Under the pieces are notes generated by a model. The model worked only from the letters and a program-made list of their open reading frames with translations. It was not told the origin of the DNA and ran no database searches. The position numbers were made by a program, and so were the translations under genes. A DNA stretch of 64,000 nucleotides. Source: Selaginella tamariscina (lineage: Eukaryota; Streptophyta; Lycopodiopsida; Selaginellales; Selaginellaceae). The stretch covers positions 62,001-126,000 of the forward strand of contig PUQB01000550.1 of the NCBI GenBank assembly GCA_003024785.1. The letters run 5' to 3'. This document shows positions 23,987-41,991 of this stretch, in pieces; the first letter of the stretch is position 1, and each line of letters opens with the position of its first letter.

Positions 23987-24037
23987 CTTGAGCTTGCTGC
24001 GGCGGCTGAAGACTGGCAAGCAGAACACGCGCCCCAT
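19741..24037 (-). CDS. Leucine-rich-repeat protein, plant SDS22/dynein-light-chain-1-like
   Basis: A multi-exon minus-strand gene. Exon 1 (24037-23987) starts MGRVFCLPVFSRRSKLK. Acidic low-complexity exons follow near 23211-23121, 23010-22920, 22750-22650, 22480-22340 and 22233-22167, then RVEEWVRSIENL near 22050-21925. The repeat domain lies in exons near 21470-21300 (LRSLDLHG, LKTLKLSANSI), 21021-20876 (LPKGLHTLDLSRNKITVIEG, SLNLSYNRISRIGQG) and 20594-20412 (IRELYLACNKISEVEGLHR, FLELSFNRLSSTKSLGQ), ending with VAPNLVYLNNQPVK near 20240. Tail exons reach about 19741. The SDS22-type repeats match a plant family annotated as outer-arm dynein light chain 1-like or PP1-regulator-like; its function is not settled. 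Introns are filled with CT/CA/AT repeats. A one-base loss near 21385 breaks the frame, and the 20412 to 20325 exon join does not keep phase, so errors or decay are present. Confidence 0.75.
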
Positions 24038-25935
24038 CACACACTCACCAATATCAACAATACAACACGAAGCAGACCCAAGAAACCGCAAAACTCCTCT
24101 CACAGAGCTCGCCACTTTTATACAACACACACACTCCCCAAATGTGTGCGTGTATGCGTGCGTGTGCGTGGGTGAGCTACAGATCGGCTACATTCCCGGA
24201 TATCCTCTTAGCCGTAATCTAACACACCCCTTGTACCATCCGACAGGCCCTCCAAATCTGTGAATTTCGCCCCCAATTCCCCCGATTTCTGCCCCAATTA
24301 CCCCGATCTCTCCCGCAATTCCCGGATTTCCCCGATTTCTCCTCGATTTCCCCCTTGAATTCTCCCGGAATTCGACTTGCTGCTGCCCGCAGAAGGGGAT
24401 GCAAGAGCGTATACTTCCAGAAGTGGCCAGAGTGCTTAGATCCTTGCTTGTCCTACACAAGAAGAGCCCTTAAAAATTTTAAGGGCAAAATTTAAAATTA
24501 AAGGATTAAAAAAAAGGGAAATTCAATATTATATTATATAATATGAAGAATCTAATAGAAGCCAGGTGCATCTAGGTTTTATCTAAATTTCTATATCGAG
24601 TATATGAATTTCGCCACGTAGGCAACGTTTTGTATTCTCTTATATAACTGCCAAAAAGTACCCTTAATTAACTCACGTTAGTTCTGCCGTCAGATAAGGA
24701 GAGATATCTGGATGGAATATGCTGAAGAATCTTATGCTCGAATATTCAAAGAGTTGATTAAATACATTAAGATTATTTAAGCGTAATTAAAGTCAATTAA
24801 TATCATTTAATGAAGTTATGTTGAACATAACCCTACATTAAATTAATTATATAAGACTATGATCTTACTAATTTAGCTGTTTAATTACAAAAATTAATAA
24901 ATATTTAGTAAAAATAGTATATATTTTTATATATTTCACACGCACGCACGCACGCATGTGTGTCATGTACATGTCTGATGTACTGGTAAATAAAATAAGT
25001 TATTTGTATTATGATGATGTTTTGTAAATATAATATTTATTTTAGCAAAATGTGCCAAATCATTTTTTTTATTATTATTATTTATTTACTTAAAATGCAT
25101 TGATTCATATTTGTTATATAAATGTCATATCTACGTATAATGTACACAGTTTGATATGTATATACAAGTAGTCAGTACTTGTGTTTGTATCTATAGGCGT
25201 GTGTGTATACATGGTTATTGTCTATTATATATATATATAGTCCGTATATGCATATCTTTGTGTATGTACATGGATATGTTTATATATATAAACTTAATCG
25301 GTATATACATATTAGGGTATTGAATTAAACTTAACTAAGAGAAATTACACATGTAATTACCTCTGTGTGTATATGAAACACACGTATATCCACACGCACA
25401 CGCATACACACAAACACATTTATATACATTTATCCATAAAGTATAAATATATAAAACCACACGTATATCCAGACACGTAATTACCTCTGTGTCTGCAACT
25501 GTTGTACATCTATGAAACACGTATATAACACACACACGCACACGTATTGAAGCTACTTAGATATTTTTTAAACTTTAAAAAAACTACATAAAATGTTTAA
25601 CCTTTTCATTCATTTTAAACAGTTATCTTTTGTATTGTCCAGAAAAAACATATATTTGAAATTACAACAAAACAGTGATAGTTTAATATAAATTAAGAAA
25701 GATGTTCTTTTTATAACATTATCTGTATCAAAATGATCAATAACATATTATTAAAGGCATCTCTCGGTAGGTATATATATATTAATATTAATAAAAAATA
25801 TATTCATACTTGCTCTTGAATATACATCACACAACTATATATACTGTGTGTAATAGATTTTGTTTATAGACACACACACACACACTTAATCCTCAATACA
25901 ATGAACATAAATACAAAATAAAGGAATTAAACAAT

Positions 25936-25971
<36 letters not shown>

Positions 25972-26205
25972 CTATGATGTTAATATTATGAAAAAACAAA
26001 TTTAAGTAAACGTACACTACAACATGATGTATCCTTATATTAAATAAACGATAATGTAATTCAACCTCAATGTTAAAAATTATTTAACATAACACTTAAG
26101 ATTAAAGGTTTTCTATCAAAGTCTAATGTGTTATAATTATGTGTATGTATACATAAATATGTTTAGATCAGAGACTTAGATTGTACTGTGTTAATAGTAA
26201 TCTCA

Positions 26206-26265
<60 letters not shown>

Positions 26266-26392
26266 CACACTTATACACGCATGTACCAGCCTTACATATA
26301 TTTGATGCAAGGTGCATCAAGTTGTATAATCTAGAATACAATCCAATATTTACATTTCAGCTACCTGTTTGCTTAACGAAATAAAGAGAGGA
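24038..26392. other. Intergenic and upstream region of the LRR gene
   Basis: The first 430 bases probably hold the leader and promoter of the LRR gene, including a CCCCGATTT/CCCCAATT-rich stretch at 24265-24350. The rest is AT-rich with CA and TA repeats, with (AT)n at 25940-25966 and (CT)n(CA)n at 26200-26262. No gene is seen. Confidence 0.5.
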
Positions 26393-26739
26393 GTCAAAAT
26401 AATATATAAAATCTAAAATATATAAATAAATAAATGTTTAAAACTAATATAAACTATTTGGAAATTGGATTATATTGCAGACTGGGAAATATCTATGTTG
26501 ATTTAAGATGTTACTTTTTTTTTCTTAAGAAAAAAATTCAAACCCATATGCAACTAATTTATATAAAGTGAGTTTTGTAATAAATTAAATATGTCGTGTT
26601 AATAAAAACCAGATCTTCCAACACAGCCATCGCAGATTATATATATGTGCGAATTTCTATATTGTTCATATTATTACAATATTTACATTTATACAATACA
26701 TATGCATAGGTATATACATTGTATGTTTAAGCTGCATAT

Positions 26740-26774
<35 letters not shown>

Positions 26775-29048
26775 GTGTGTGCTAGTTTATAAGTCTGAGA
26801 AACACACACACATATATAAATGGAATACTTGTACATAAAATATAGTAGTAATAGATACTCAATAAGATGCTTCGGATTTAAAACAATAGGTTTAAATCAA
26901 ATCAAATCAAATCATGTTATATTTATACTTATCTAATAAGTATAAATTGGCACACAAAAGTATATAGAACAAATATATAAGATTATAAGGCACATGGTAA
27001 TATTTATATGGATGTTATTAACTGAGTTAATGCTAGTGAGATATATGTGACACACTTACCAATTGACACGTGTACAAATCAAATATTTATTCTTTAAACA
27101 TACTTTTAAAATTAAGTTTTAAGTTAAACATCAATGGTAATCTGAATATACTTTCACATTAATTATTTAATATATTAAAAAATTAAATTAACATAAAACA
27201 CTAAAACTCTGTCTGATAAACCAAATCATTATAAATCATATATTAAATTTTAAAAAATTAAATAGTAAACTACTTATGAAAGAGGTGTGAATATTAAATA
27301 TGATTCTATTAGGTCTGACTTATATAAGATATTTATATTAAGTTTGTATTAGGATTAACAATTAAATCATCCGGAGTAGTCAGCACCCAAATTAGTGTGT
27401 CTGAATCTTAGTGCCACGTGGCACTTTCATGGCAGAGTATATGTGGGTGTATATACAATCTTAATATTTTATAGAATGTCAATACTTATACGATTGAGTG
27501 TTATTTGATAATAAATTGTTTTGAAGGTGTCTTTCCCTAAATTAATGGTATTATTAAATTTAGCATTAATAACCAAAATTTTAATCACTATTTAAAATAA
27601 TAATTTTTACATAATATAACCCATACACCATTCATGCAAGAAAACTACTAGTAAATTCACATTCAATCACATTATAATCTTTAATTGCTATTGACAACAC
27701 TTGTAAAAATTTCTGATAAATGTGAACAAATGTAAATAATTCACATTAAATAAGTAAGTTTTCATCATAATAAATGTAAGTTGAATGTAAATAATTCACA
27801 TTATATAATTTATTATTATATATTTAACTATTGTTTTACAAATAAGTAGATGCGTTCAACTAGTTTAGCCTTGCATACACATTCTTCTCACATATGTTAT
27901 TATTATCAAAATATATTATTAGGTTATTGTTTCAAACATAAGTATGAAACTTAATTGTAGATTAAGCTTAACTGAATAATTTAGACTTAATTTAACTTTA
28001 AATATAATTTAAAAATAATACATATTAAAATAAGATTTTATTATTTATTATTATGTTCTAGAAAGATTTATATATATTAAATCCGTTATATGGAGGGAAT
28101 GCATTTTAATTTCTATTCTCTAAAGTCTGAACAAGTAAAATAATTAGATTGGGCCAACACACACATACACACACGCATATATATTTGTACAGCATATATG
28201 TATGTGTATGTGACACACACACACACCACACACACACACATATATATGAAAGTTGCATATTGCCTTTAAATTTATGTATCTGAATATGTATATCCATACA
28301 AACATAAGCGTGCGCGCACACAGACATTCACACATGTATGTATATAACATACTTATATATATATATATATATTATATTATATACTTAAATATATAACAAA
28401 TTCACCGACACGTGACATATTATCAAAGTTATTAATAACACCAATTATTTAATGATTTTCACATAACTTCAACAGAATCAGAAAATCGTAGATAATTAAT
28501 ATGAAAATCATTTAATTTTCAAAATTAATACCCACAATATTTTAACGGGTGTTTCAATTGATTAAACATGTCCCATGAATAATTGGATATGACTTAGTGA
28601 CTTTCTGTAACTATAAAAAAAGGAAAATCAATCTTACAACGTGTTATAAAAGAATCCTATAATGTTAAATACCCAATAATCATTAAAAAGAAACTATAAA
28701 AAAATTTATTTAATAAAATGTTAAATCACATCTTCAATTGTTTACACAAAGTACTAATGAATCGTAAATGTAGATGTGTAGTTTAATATTTTTCTAAGAT
28801 ACTATTATATTAATAAGTATTATAATCTTTAAGTTTTAATTAACTAATCTACGTATTCGTATATATACATATACACACTATATATCAGTATATTAAATTA
28901 AATCCAATTTAAATATTTTACTTTGAAATATTAATCTTTTATTGTATATCTGCACATATCAAATTAAGTACAACAACGATATGTACATTATGATATTATT
29001 ATATTATGTAAGAAACCATTTAGCTATACCGGCTGAGCAAGTTCTTGA

Positions 29049-29090
<42 letters not shown>

Positions 29091-29235
29091 CTTTCATATA
29101 TACACACACACGGAATTGTTTGTTAATAAAAAAAAGTAACAAAGAAGAAGAATAATCACTATTTCTATTAAAAAGAAAAGGAGCAAAAGCCACCCCGCAC
29201 TAGACTCATGATAAACTAACGCCTCATACCAACCG
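26393..29235. repeat. Segmental tandem duplication, copy 1
   Basis: Starts GTCAAAATAATATATAAAATC and ends ACCAACCG. Its landmarks recur in the same order in 29236-33990: ACGTGTACAAATC-like at 27068/29958, GTGTCTTTCCCTAAATTAATGG at 27525/31050 (split words), CACCGACACGTG at 28405/33152 and GAATCGTAAATGTAGATG at 28758/33540. It is shorter than copy 2 because internal segments differ. Confidence 0.85.
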
Positions 29236-29654
29236 GTCAAAATAATATATAAAATCTAAAATATATAAATAAATAAATGTTTAAAACTAATATAAACTAT
29301 TTGGAAATTGGATTATATTGCAGGCTGGGAAATATCTATGTCGATTTAAGATATTACTTTGTTTTTTTTCTTAAGAAAAAACTTCAACCCATATGCAACT
29401 AATTTATATAAAGTGAGTTTGTAATAAAAATTAAATATGTCGTGTTAATAAAAACCAGATCTTCCAACATAATCATCGCAGATTATATATATGTGCGAAT
29501 TTCTATATTGTTCATTTATTACAATATTTACAGATTTATATAATACATATGCATAGATATATACATTGTATGTTTAGCTGCATATGTATGTGATGGTATT
29601 TATATATATTATATTATATATATATATTATATGTGTGTGTGTGTGTGTATAAAG

Positions 29655-29693
<39 letters not shown>

Positions 29694-32034
29694 GGCTAAT
29701 TTATAAGTCTGAGAAACACACACATATATAAATGGAATACTTGTACATAAAATATAGTAGTAATAGATACTCAATAAGATGCTTAGGATTTAAAAACAAT
29801 AGGTTTCAAAAATCAAATCAAATCATGTTATATTTATACTTATCTAATAAGTATAAATTGGCACACAAAAGTATATAGAACAAATATATAAAGAAGTATG
29901 GCACATGGTAATATTTATATGGATGTTATTAACAGTGAGATATATGTGATACACTTACCAATTGACACGTGTACAAAATCACATAGTTATTCTTTAAACA
30001 TACTTTTAAACTTAAGTTTTAAGTTAAACATCAATGGTAATCTGAATATACTTTCATATCAAAAAAAATTAAATCAATATAAAACACTAAAACTCTCTAT
30101 GATAAACCAAATCATTATAAACCATACATTCATTTTAAAAAACTAAATAGTGAACTACTTATTGTATATGTACATTTAATTTATTAATCTCAAGTACTGA
30201 TTAGTGATATACAACTCCTTAGGATTGATTAGGATTATTAATAATAAATTTAACATAGTTGAAAAAATCTTATTTAATACTTCATTAGAGCTTTTGTATG
30301 AGTTTTAACTTTAAGAATGACATTTTTTAAAATTCTGATATCTTCTTTATTATGAAGTTATTCTTACTAAAGATAAATAAGAATAAATATATTAGTATTA
30401 AACTCTGTTGTTATTACAATGTCATTTAAAATGAATAAAGATAAAATTTATTATTTTATAACATGTTAAAGAGAATGACATTTTAATATTTATGTCTACT
30501 TAAAAATATGAAACTTATAATAAATAAAAACATATTAAACATATAGTGATATACAACTCCTTAGGATTGATTAGGATTATTAATATAAATTTAACATAGT
30601 TGAAAAAATCTTATTTAATACTTCATTAAAGCTTTTGTATGAGTTTAATTTTAAGCATGACATTTTTTAAAATTCTGATATCTTCTTTATTATGGAGTTA
30701 TTCTTACTAAAGACAAATAAGAATAAATATATTACTATTGAACTCTGTTGTTATTACAATGTCATTTAAAATGAATAAAGATAAAATTTATTATTTTATA
30801 ACATGTTAAAGAGAATGACATTTTAATATTTATGTCTACTTAAAAATATAAAACTTATGCTAAATAAAAACATATTAAACATGTTTATACCTAATAAATA
30901 AATCATGTTATAATATTATTAATTCAATATATAATATATTATGTTACATCTCATTTATAATAATATGATGTAAAAAATATAAGACTTATCATAATCTTTT
31001 ATAGAATGTCAATACTTACATGCTTGAGTGTTATTTGATAATAAATTGTTTTAAAGGTGTCTTTCCCTAAATTAATGGTATTATTAAAATTAGCATTAAT
31101 AACCAAAATTTTAATCACTATTTAAAATAATAATTTTTTACATAACAATATCGATAACACTTAAATAAATGTAAATAATTCACATTGAATAAGTAAGTTT
31201 CATTAGAATAAATGTAAATTAAATGTAAATAATTCACATTATATGTAAGTTTTCATCAGAATTATTCACATTCACAATGTGAAAGTACTTAAAAAAATTT
31301 ACTTTTGTGCATTTAGTTTATTACATATACATACATGTGAATTGACTATGTATATACAAGTTATATAATTTAATCTAATTAAAATGTTATAAAACTTGAA
31401 CTTACCAAGAAAAGAAACAAATGATTGCTTATATTAAAATAATGTATACACATATCAATTCCAATATAATTAAATTTTGTTCCATTTGAAAATTCATTAA
31501 AAATAAAATTACTTTTCATTAATTCATCAATACTTACTTTTTTAATACTTATTATAATCTTAATTTTTAATATGAATTTATATATATATTTAACTATTGT
31601 TTTACAATATAGTAGATGTAAAACTACGTTCAACCTAGTTTAGCCTTGCATACACATTCTTCCCACATATGTTATTATTATCAAAATATTTATTAGGTTA
31701 TTGTTTCATTTTAGATTAAGCTTAACTGGATAATTTAAACTTAATTTTAATTTAACTATGATTTAAAATAATACATATTAAAATATTTAAATCTTATGTT
31801 CTAGAAAGATTATATATATATTAACTCCGTTATATGGAAGGGATGCATTATTCTCTAAAGTCTAAATACATATAGAACAAGTAAAATAATTAAATTGGGT
31901 CAACACACACATACACACACGCTTATATATTTGTTACAGCATATATATGTATGTGTACGTGACACACACAAACAAACACACATACACACACGCTTATATT
32001 GTTTATAGCATATTATTGTATGTGTATGTGACAC

Positions 32035-32097
<63 letters not shown>

Positions 32098-32648
32098 GTT
32101 GCATATTGCCTTTAAATTTATGTATCTGAATATGTATATCCATACAAACATAAGCGTGCGCGCACATACATTCACACATGTTTATGCAATGTGTATATTG
32201 TACCAATGTGTATGTATTCTTAATATATCAGTGTATGTGGGATATAACATACTCTATACATATATAATATATTTCATCTACGAATCTATTCTATTATAAG
32301 TTAAATAAAAACGTTTTAAATATTAACATAACATTGGAACTTTTGTGTTTTTGTATTGTTACAAAAGACTAAAAAAGTTCCAATTTTTTCTTTATATTTA
32401 ATAGATAAAAGTATACACATTTTAGAAAATTGTTTGAATATATTTAAGTTTTAGAGGAACATTTTAGAAACCACGGCACCATATATAATTAGATACATTA
32501 ATATGAAATGTTAATATAAACACAATAACTATTTATATATATCATAATAATTGAATTCACTTTCACTTTTATTAAGAACTGTTGTCACGGGACACTACAG
32601 TAGCATTTGTATATTTACGTGTATATTTCTGTATATCTATTCTATATA

Positions 32649-32708
<60 letters not shown>

Positions 32709-33801
32709 TTTGATAGTATGCAAGTTATCATAATTGATATATCTTTAATTACAGATACAAATCACACACACACACTTAAGTAAATTAACTCATCTACGAC
32801 CATATTTACAAGTTCATAAATATATACAAGTCATACATATACTCATATTTCATATATCTGCGTATAGCATATTTATGTATGTTTCATATGTATATGAAAG
32901 CTGTAATTTACTCATATTGTATATTAAATATATATATGTGAAGATACAAACATAAGCGCACACACGTATGTACTTGCCATCTCTATACACTTATACAACT
33001 CTTATACCATTGTGAATACTTAAAGTATATTATATAACTAATTGATACATATATATCATTTTTGTGAGGATTTATCTACGAGTAAGATATTACTTAGTAA
33101 GATAAATTTTAATTTATTATTAAATTGATATACTTATATATAATAACAAATTCACCGACACGTGGTACGAGAGGCATATTTATCACCGATTATTTAATGA
33201 TTTTCAAATAACTTCAACAGATAATTAATAATGAAAATCATTTAAATTTCAAAATTAATACCCACAATGTTTTAGGGCCCATGTTTTAACGGGTGTTTCA
33301 AATGATTAAAATGGCCCATGAATAATTGGATATGACTTAGTGACTTTCTGTAACGAGAGAAAAGGAAAATTAAAAAATTACAACGTATTACAAAAGAACG
33401 ACAAAGAGAATTGAAAAAAGAATCCTATTTTGTATCTAATATTAAATACACAATAATCATTAAAAAAAAAAAAAACTATGAAGAAAAATTTTTAATAAAA
33501 CGTTAAATTACATCTTCAATTGTTTACACAAAGTACTAATGAATCGTAAATGTAGATGTGTAGTTTAATATTTTTCTAAGATACTATTATAATAAGTATT
33601 TAAATCTTTAAGTTTTAATTAACTAATCTACGTATCGTATATATACATATATACACTATATCAGTATATTAAATTAAATCCAATTTAAATATTTTACTTT
33701 GAAATATATTGATAATCTTTATTGTATATCTGCACATATCAAATTAAGTACAACAACGATCTGTACATTATGATATTATTATATTATGTAAGAAACCATT
33801 T

Positions 33802-33833
<32 letters not shown>

Positions 33834-33990
33834 CACAGACACGGAATTGTTTGTTAATAAAAAAAAGTAACAAATGGAAGAAGAATAATCACTGTTTGTA
33901 TTAAAAAGAAAATGAGCAAAAGGCCCCAGGAATGATTTGATGCCACCCCGCACTAGACTCATGATAAACTAACGCCTCATACCAACCGGT
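29236..33990. repeat. Segmental tandem duplication, copy 2
   Basis: Begins with the same GTCAAAATAATATATAAAATC and ends at the same ACTAACGCCTCATACCAACC point, then continues into unique DNA upstream of the iron transporter. It carries extra material relative to copy 1 at about 30165-31000 and 32220-33130. It is AT-rich with long AT, CT and CA arrays, and no gene is recognised in either copy. Confidence 0.85.
30203..30887. repeat. 340-base tandem duplication inside copy 2
   Basis: 30203-30543 and 30544-30887 are about 95 percent alike by eye (both begin TAGTGATATACAACTCC and contain GATATCTTCTTTATTATG). This is a recent two-copy array absent from copy 1. Confidence 0.85.
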
Positions 33991-34620
33991 CATTAATCTT
34001 GACCGTCGGTTCCAATCCCAACCGCGAGATTCTCCAAGAGACGTGCATCTCGACCGTTGATTGCTACGTGGAGCAACCCAAGGCGTTGGATCCTCCAAGA
34101 GTCTTACCGTGATCAGTTACGAGAGAGCTTAAATGAATGGCTTCCCGCAATACAAGGCTTGATTCCTTGCTGCAAAATTCCCATATGATAGTGCAAGCAA
34201 GAATCTGTATATTCAACACGTACACACACACAAAGAGAATGCAGCTTATCTAAACTCCTGCAAATTGGTATATTGGTATATACACACACGCTGTCAGTAT
34301 ACATGCCGACAGTACCACACTTTGTTCCTCCTGTATACACAATGGGAGACATATGTCCCTATACATATTAACTTATATTATCTCAACAGGTTAAGTACAT
34401 ATGATCCCTTGGCCTTTCACGCAATCATTCAAGCACGAAAACAGGATATTTAAACGCACTTGTATATATATCCCCTCCAGATCTCGCACAGCTTCGTTCT
34501 TCTCCCTCCTCTCCATTCACATATCATATGTAGCAGGAGGATGTGTATTTAACACTCTCAGCTGCTTCACTGAGGAGACAGCATGAAAGCAGCAACACAG
34601 AGATTGTAGCCATCAAACCT

Positions 34621-34625
<5 letters not shown>

Positions 34626-34715
<90 letters not shown>

Positions 34716-34717
34716 GT
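34626..34717. repeat. (CT)n(AT)n microsatellite in the transporter upstream region
   Basis: About 35 CT units are followed by (AT)n and then (GT)n, ending close to the first transporter exon. Confidence 0.9.
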
Positions 34718-34759
34718 GTGTGTGTGCAGGTGCCATACAAACATGACAATAGTAGCAAC

Positions 34760-35774
34760 CAAGCTGGTACGGGAGTCCGGCAGCAGCACAACAACACATA
34801 TCGGCCTCTGCAGAGCACCACTTAACAATCGAACAGACTCCGTCTACAAGGGCGACCAGTGTACCACCGTCGCCAACCCTGCACCACGCAAACTCAGGGG
34901 ATCCACTGTATCCAGACGGACACGTGCACTACTCGCAGAGGTCACCCTGGCTGAGGGCTATGGTACTCGGCGCAAACGATGGCTTGGTGTCCATAGCCTC
35001 TATAATGGTAGGGATAAGTGCGGTTAGGTACGATGTAAAGGCCTCCCTCATCTCCGGCATTGCTGCCCTCATTGCTGGGTATGCGCGCGTGTGTGGAGAG
35101 AGAGAGAGAGACACACACAGACACACAGACACACATGTACATGACAGTGTAAAACACATAGGGCGTGCTCCATGGCAATAGGCGAGTTTGTGTCTGTGTA
35201 CTCGCAGAGGGACACAGAGCTGGCGGACTTGGAGAAGGAGAAACAAGAACACATAGCGAGACCAGAGAGGGAGCTGGAGGAACTGGCACAGATATATGTG
35301 GGCCGAGGTCTGAGCTACTACCTTGCCAAGCAAGTGGCAGAAGAGCTGTCCACACACGCTGACAGTGCCCTTAAGGCGCATGCCAGGGACGAGCTCGGGA
35401 TAGACCTGGACGGCCTCTCCAATCCCATGCAGGCGGCAACTGCCTCCGCATTTGCCTTCTCTGTTGGTGGGGCTGTCCCCTTGCTCGCTGGTGCATTTGT
35501 TGGGACTTACAGGTGTGTGTGTGTGTGCGTGCGTGTGTGTGAGAGAGAGGTGCACACACACACGCGCACGCACGCACACACGGTCTTTAAATACAGGTAC
35601 AGGATTATTGCACTTGTGGTTACTGCCACAGTTGCTTTGGCTGCATTTGGCGCAGCGGGTGCGAGGTTAGGTGGGGCTCCTACGATTAGAGCTGCAATAA
35701 GAGTTATGGTTGGAGGGTGGGCTGCTATGCTTATTACTTATGGGTTTCTATACATAGTGAGCAGATTTATGTGA
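34760..35774 (+). CDS. VIT/CCC1-family iron/manganese transporter
   Basis: A membrane transporter of the vacuolar iron transporter family. Members move Fe2+ or Mn2+ into the vacuole. Exon 1 ends at 35078 after HYSQRSPWLRAMVLGANDGL and the first membrane helix. Exon 2 (35162-35512) begins in phase to give AGACSMAIGEFVSVYSQRD, the family signature. It has a long cytosolic loop with ELEELAQIYVGRGLSYYLAK and DELGIDLDGL, then a helix. Exon 3 (about 35597-35774) holds the last two helices, ending SRFM. Introns are 83 and about 84 bases. The long loop is like bacterial and fungal members and unlike short-loop plant nodulin-21 types. The start is unsettled: the frame is open upstream to about 34754 without ATG, so an upstream exon or an indel is likely. 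GC content is far above that of its surroundings. Confidence 0.85.
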
Positions 35775-36014
35775 GGAAAATTTCCCACTTAAACATCATG
35801 TTTAATATAGATGAGCTAGTTAATCTTTGCTACTATTGTCTGTAAGAAAATGCCATACAGTGCTGTAGATAGTAAGCATAAAAGAGCTATACTGACACAC
35901 AACATGTGTGTGTGAGTGTATGTACGTATATGTATCTGTATATTCTAACCTGAAGGACGACTCTTCGCACCATCACCTTTTGCATTTGCCTGAGAATGTA
36001 GCAAAACTTGTTTA

Positions 36015-36081
<67 letters not shown>

Positions 36082-36216
36082 TTACCTTGAGTTTTTTGCA
36101 ATGAAATCTCCCATACACGTTTCATTAAATGTTAGAATTTGTTCAAAAAGAATTATATTTATATTAAGTTTATATGTTGATTTAACAAAAGAATGTATAC
36201 CAAAATTCGCAGTATT

Positions 36217-40349
<4,133 letters not shown>

Positions 40350-41752
40350 AGCTCCAGTGTGCGCGCGCGTATGTGTATGTGTATGTATGCGTGTGTGCAC
40401 GCAAATATATCCCTACTTTAAGTTGTGGGACCCCTGTATAATGTTCGAATGAGTTAGCGTGTTTAATTTTGCTAAACTTAAACATTAATAATATCCCTAA
40501 GTTGAGTAAATTTAAGATATTTTTTAAATAAAGTTTAAAATAAATATTTATATATTTCTTAAAGAATCATTATTTAATTTAATATTGAAAAGATTTACAT
40601 TTGAACATGAAAATCCCAATATTAATTTTAAAAATTAACATTAAAATATTTTGATTTATAATTTATTAAAATTAATAATGTGATTTAATTACATATAATA
40701 TATACATGTATGTGTGTGTGAGAGAAAATTTATACATATGTGTTTATGATTTTATTTATTTACGTACATTGGAAAGGGAGAACAATCCACAACTGTCTGC
40801 TTGCACGCGCAATGTATACACATACGTAGAATACCATACTATGTACATACATTGTACGTATACATGCATCTAGTTGTGTGTAATACGACGCACATCGGGT
40901 AGATCTGGTCCGTTAATATATAACACGTGCATCTGTGTCCACGTGTACTTATCGGTAACTTATGTATGTCATGTTATATGTTATATTTAAGTCATATTTT
41001 GATTCATCCACTGGGTCAAAATTAATGTGGTAGAAATATAAATAAATTATTAAAATGGATATAGATTAAATAAGCTTAAATAAATGATAATTTATTCCTA
41101 AAACATTATTTAAATAATAATAGACAAAGCATTTAAATTAGAAATTAATCTTAATAAATTAAATTAATGATATCACTTATATAAATGAATTTAATGAATA
41201 TCCCGTTCAAATATAGATAGCATATATTATTTAATAATGTTTTAGGCACAGTAAGTTGACCCAAAGGTCAATAGTGGAAATAAGTAAATTTATTAGGTAT
41301 TTAGAGAAGTTTCCCTTCAAAATAAATATTTATAAACATGTTAATATATTTATATTTGAATATAACATTTAAATATAAATATCAATATATCAAATATTAT
41401 ATATATATATATATTATATAGCAAAAATTTGAATGCTATCTTTAATTAAGATTTACATGGCAGCATAATTAATATTTTTATAAATAAGATGTATCACTTC
41501 TATATATATTGAAAAAAAAAGCATGCATGTGTAATTATAATATATACATACAAGCATTCTTTCTGATATGACGTATGGTTTGAGCCGTGTCTGTGAGGAA
41601 TTGAACCTGTGACGTGCCGAATATGAGGCGGAGTTAGAAGACGTGAGTTCATGCAGCGGATCGAACGGAACCCGAGCGCAGATGTTCGAGGCGTGATCAC
41701 CTTACACATGTTTTGATGTACTTGTAGTACACGACTTAGGGTTCTTCCGGCA
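40350..41752. other. Upstream region of NTRC and of the first RING gene
   Basis: This spacer between divergent genes is mostly AT-rich. No coding sequence is supported. A 20-base word at 41631-41650 has its inverse at 42342-42361. Confidence 0.5.
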
Positions 41753-41959
41753 ATGGCCGATAGTGGTTTGGAAGAAGGCGAGATTCCCGAATCCCCTCGG
41801 ATCCCCTGCTCCCCCTAAAGGTGCGTCAAATACTGGCATACATTCTCACTCACTCTCTCTCTCCTCTCTCTCTCACTCACACACACACACACACACACAC
41901 ACACAAATCTAGCTGCCCTTTTGTCGTTAACGCAAGCACGCACATTTGTTTCCATTGTG

Positions 41960-41991
<32 letters not shown>

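Noticed and set aside
28106..32206. Cys/Val/Tyr/Ile-rich frames (YIYIYI, VCVCVC, HTHTHT)
   Set aside because: They are translations of TA, GT and CA microsatellites.
34929..35579. Long minus-strand frame of 216 codons opposite the iron transporter
   Set aside because: It is antisense to well-supported exons and includes the microsatellite intron.
41571..41700. tRNA-like or SINE-like segment on the minus strand (CAGGTTCAATTCC resembles a B box)
   Set aside because: No A box, cloverleaf or CCA-compatible stem could be built around it.
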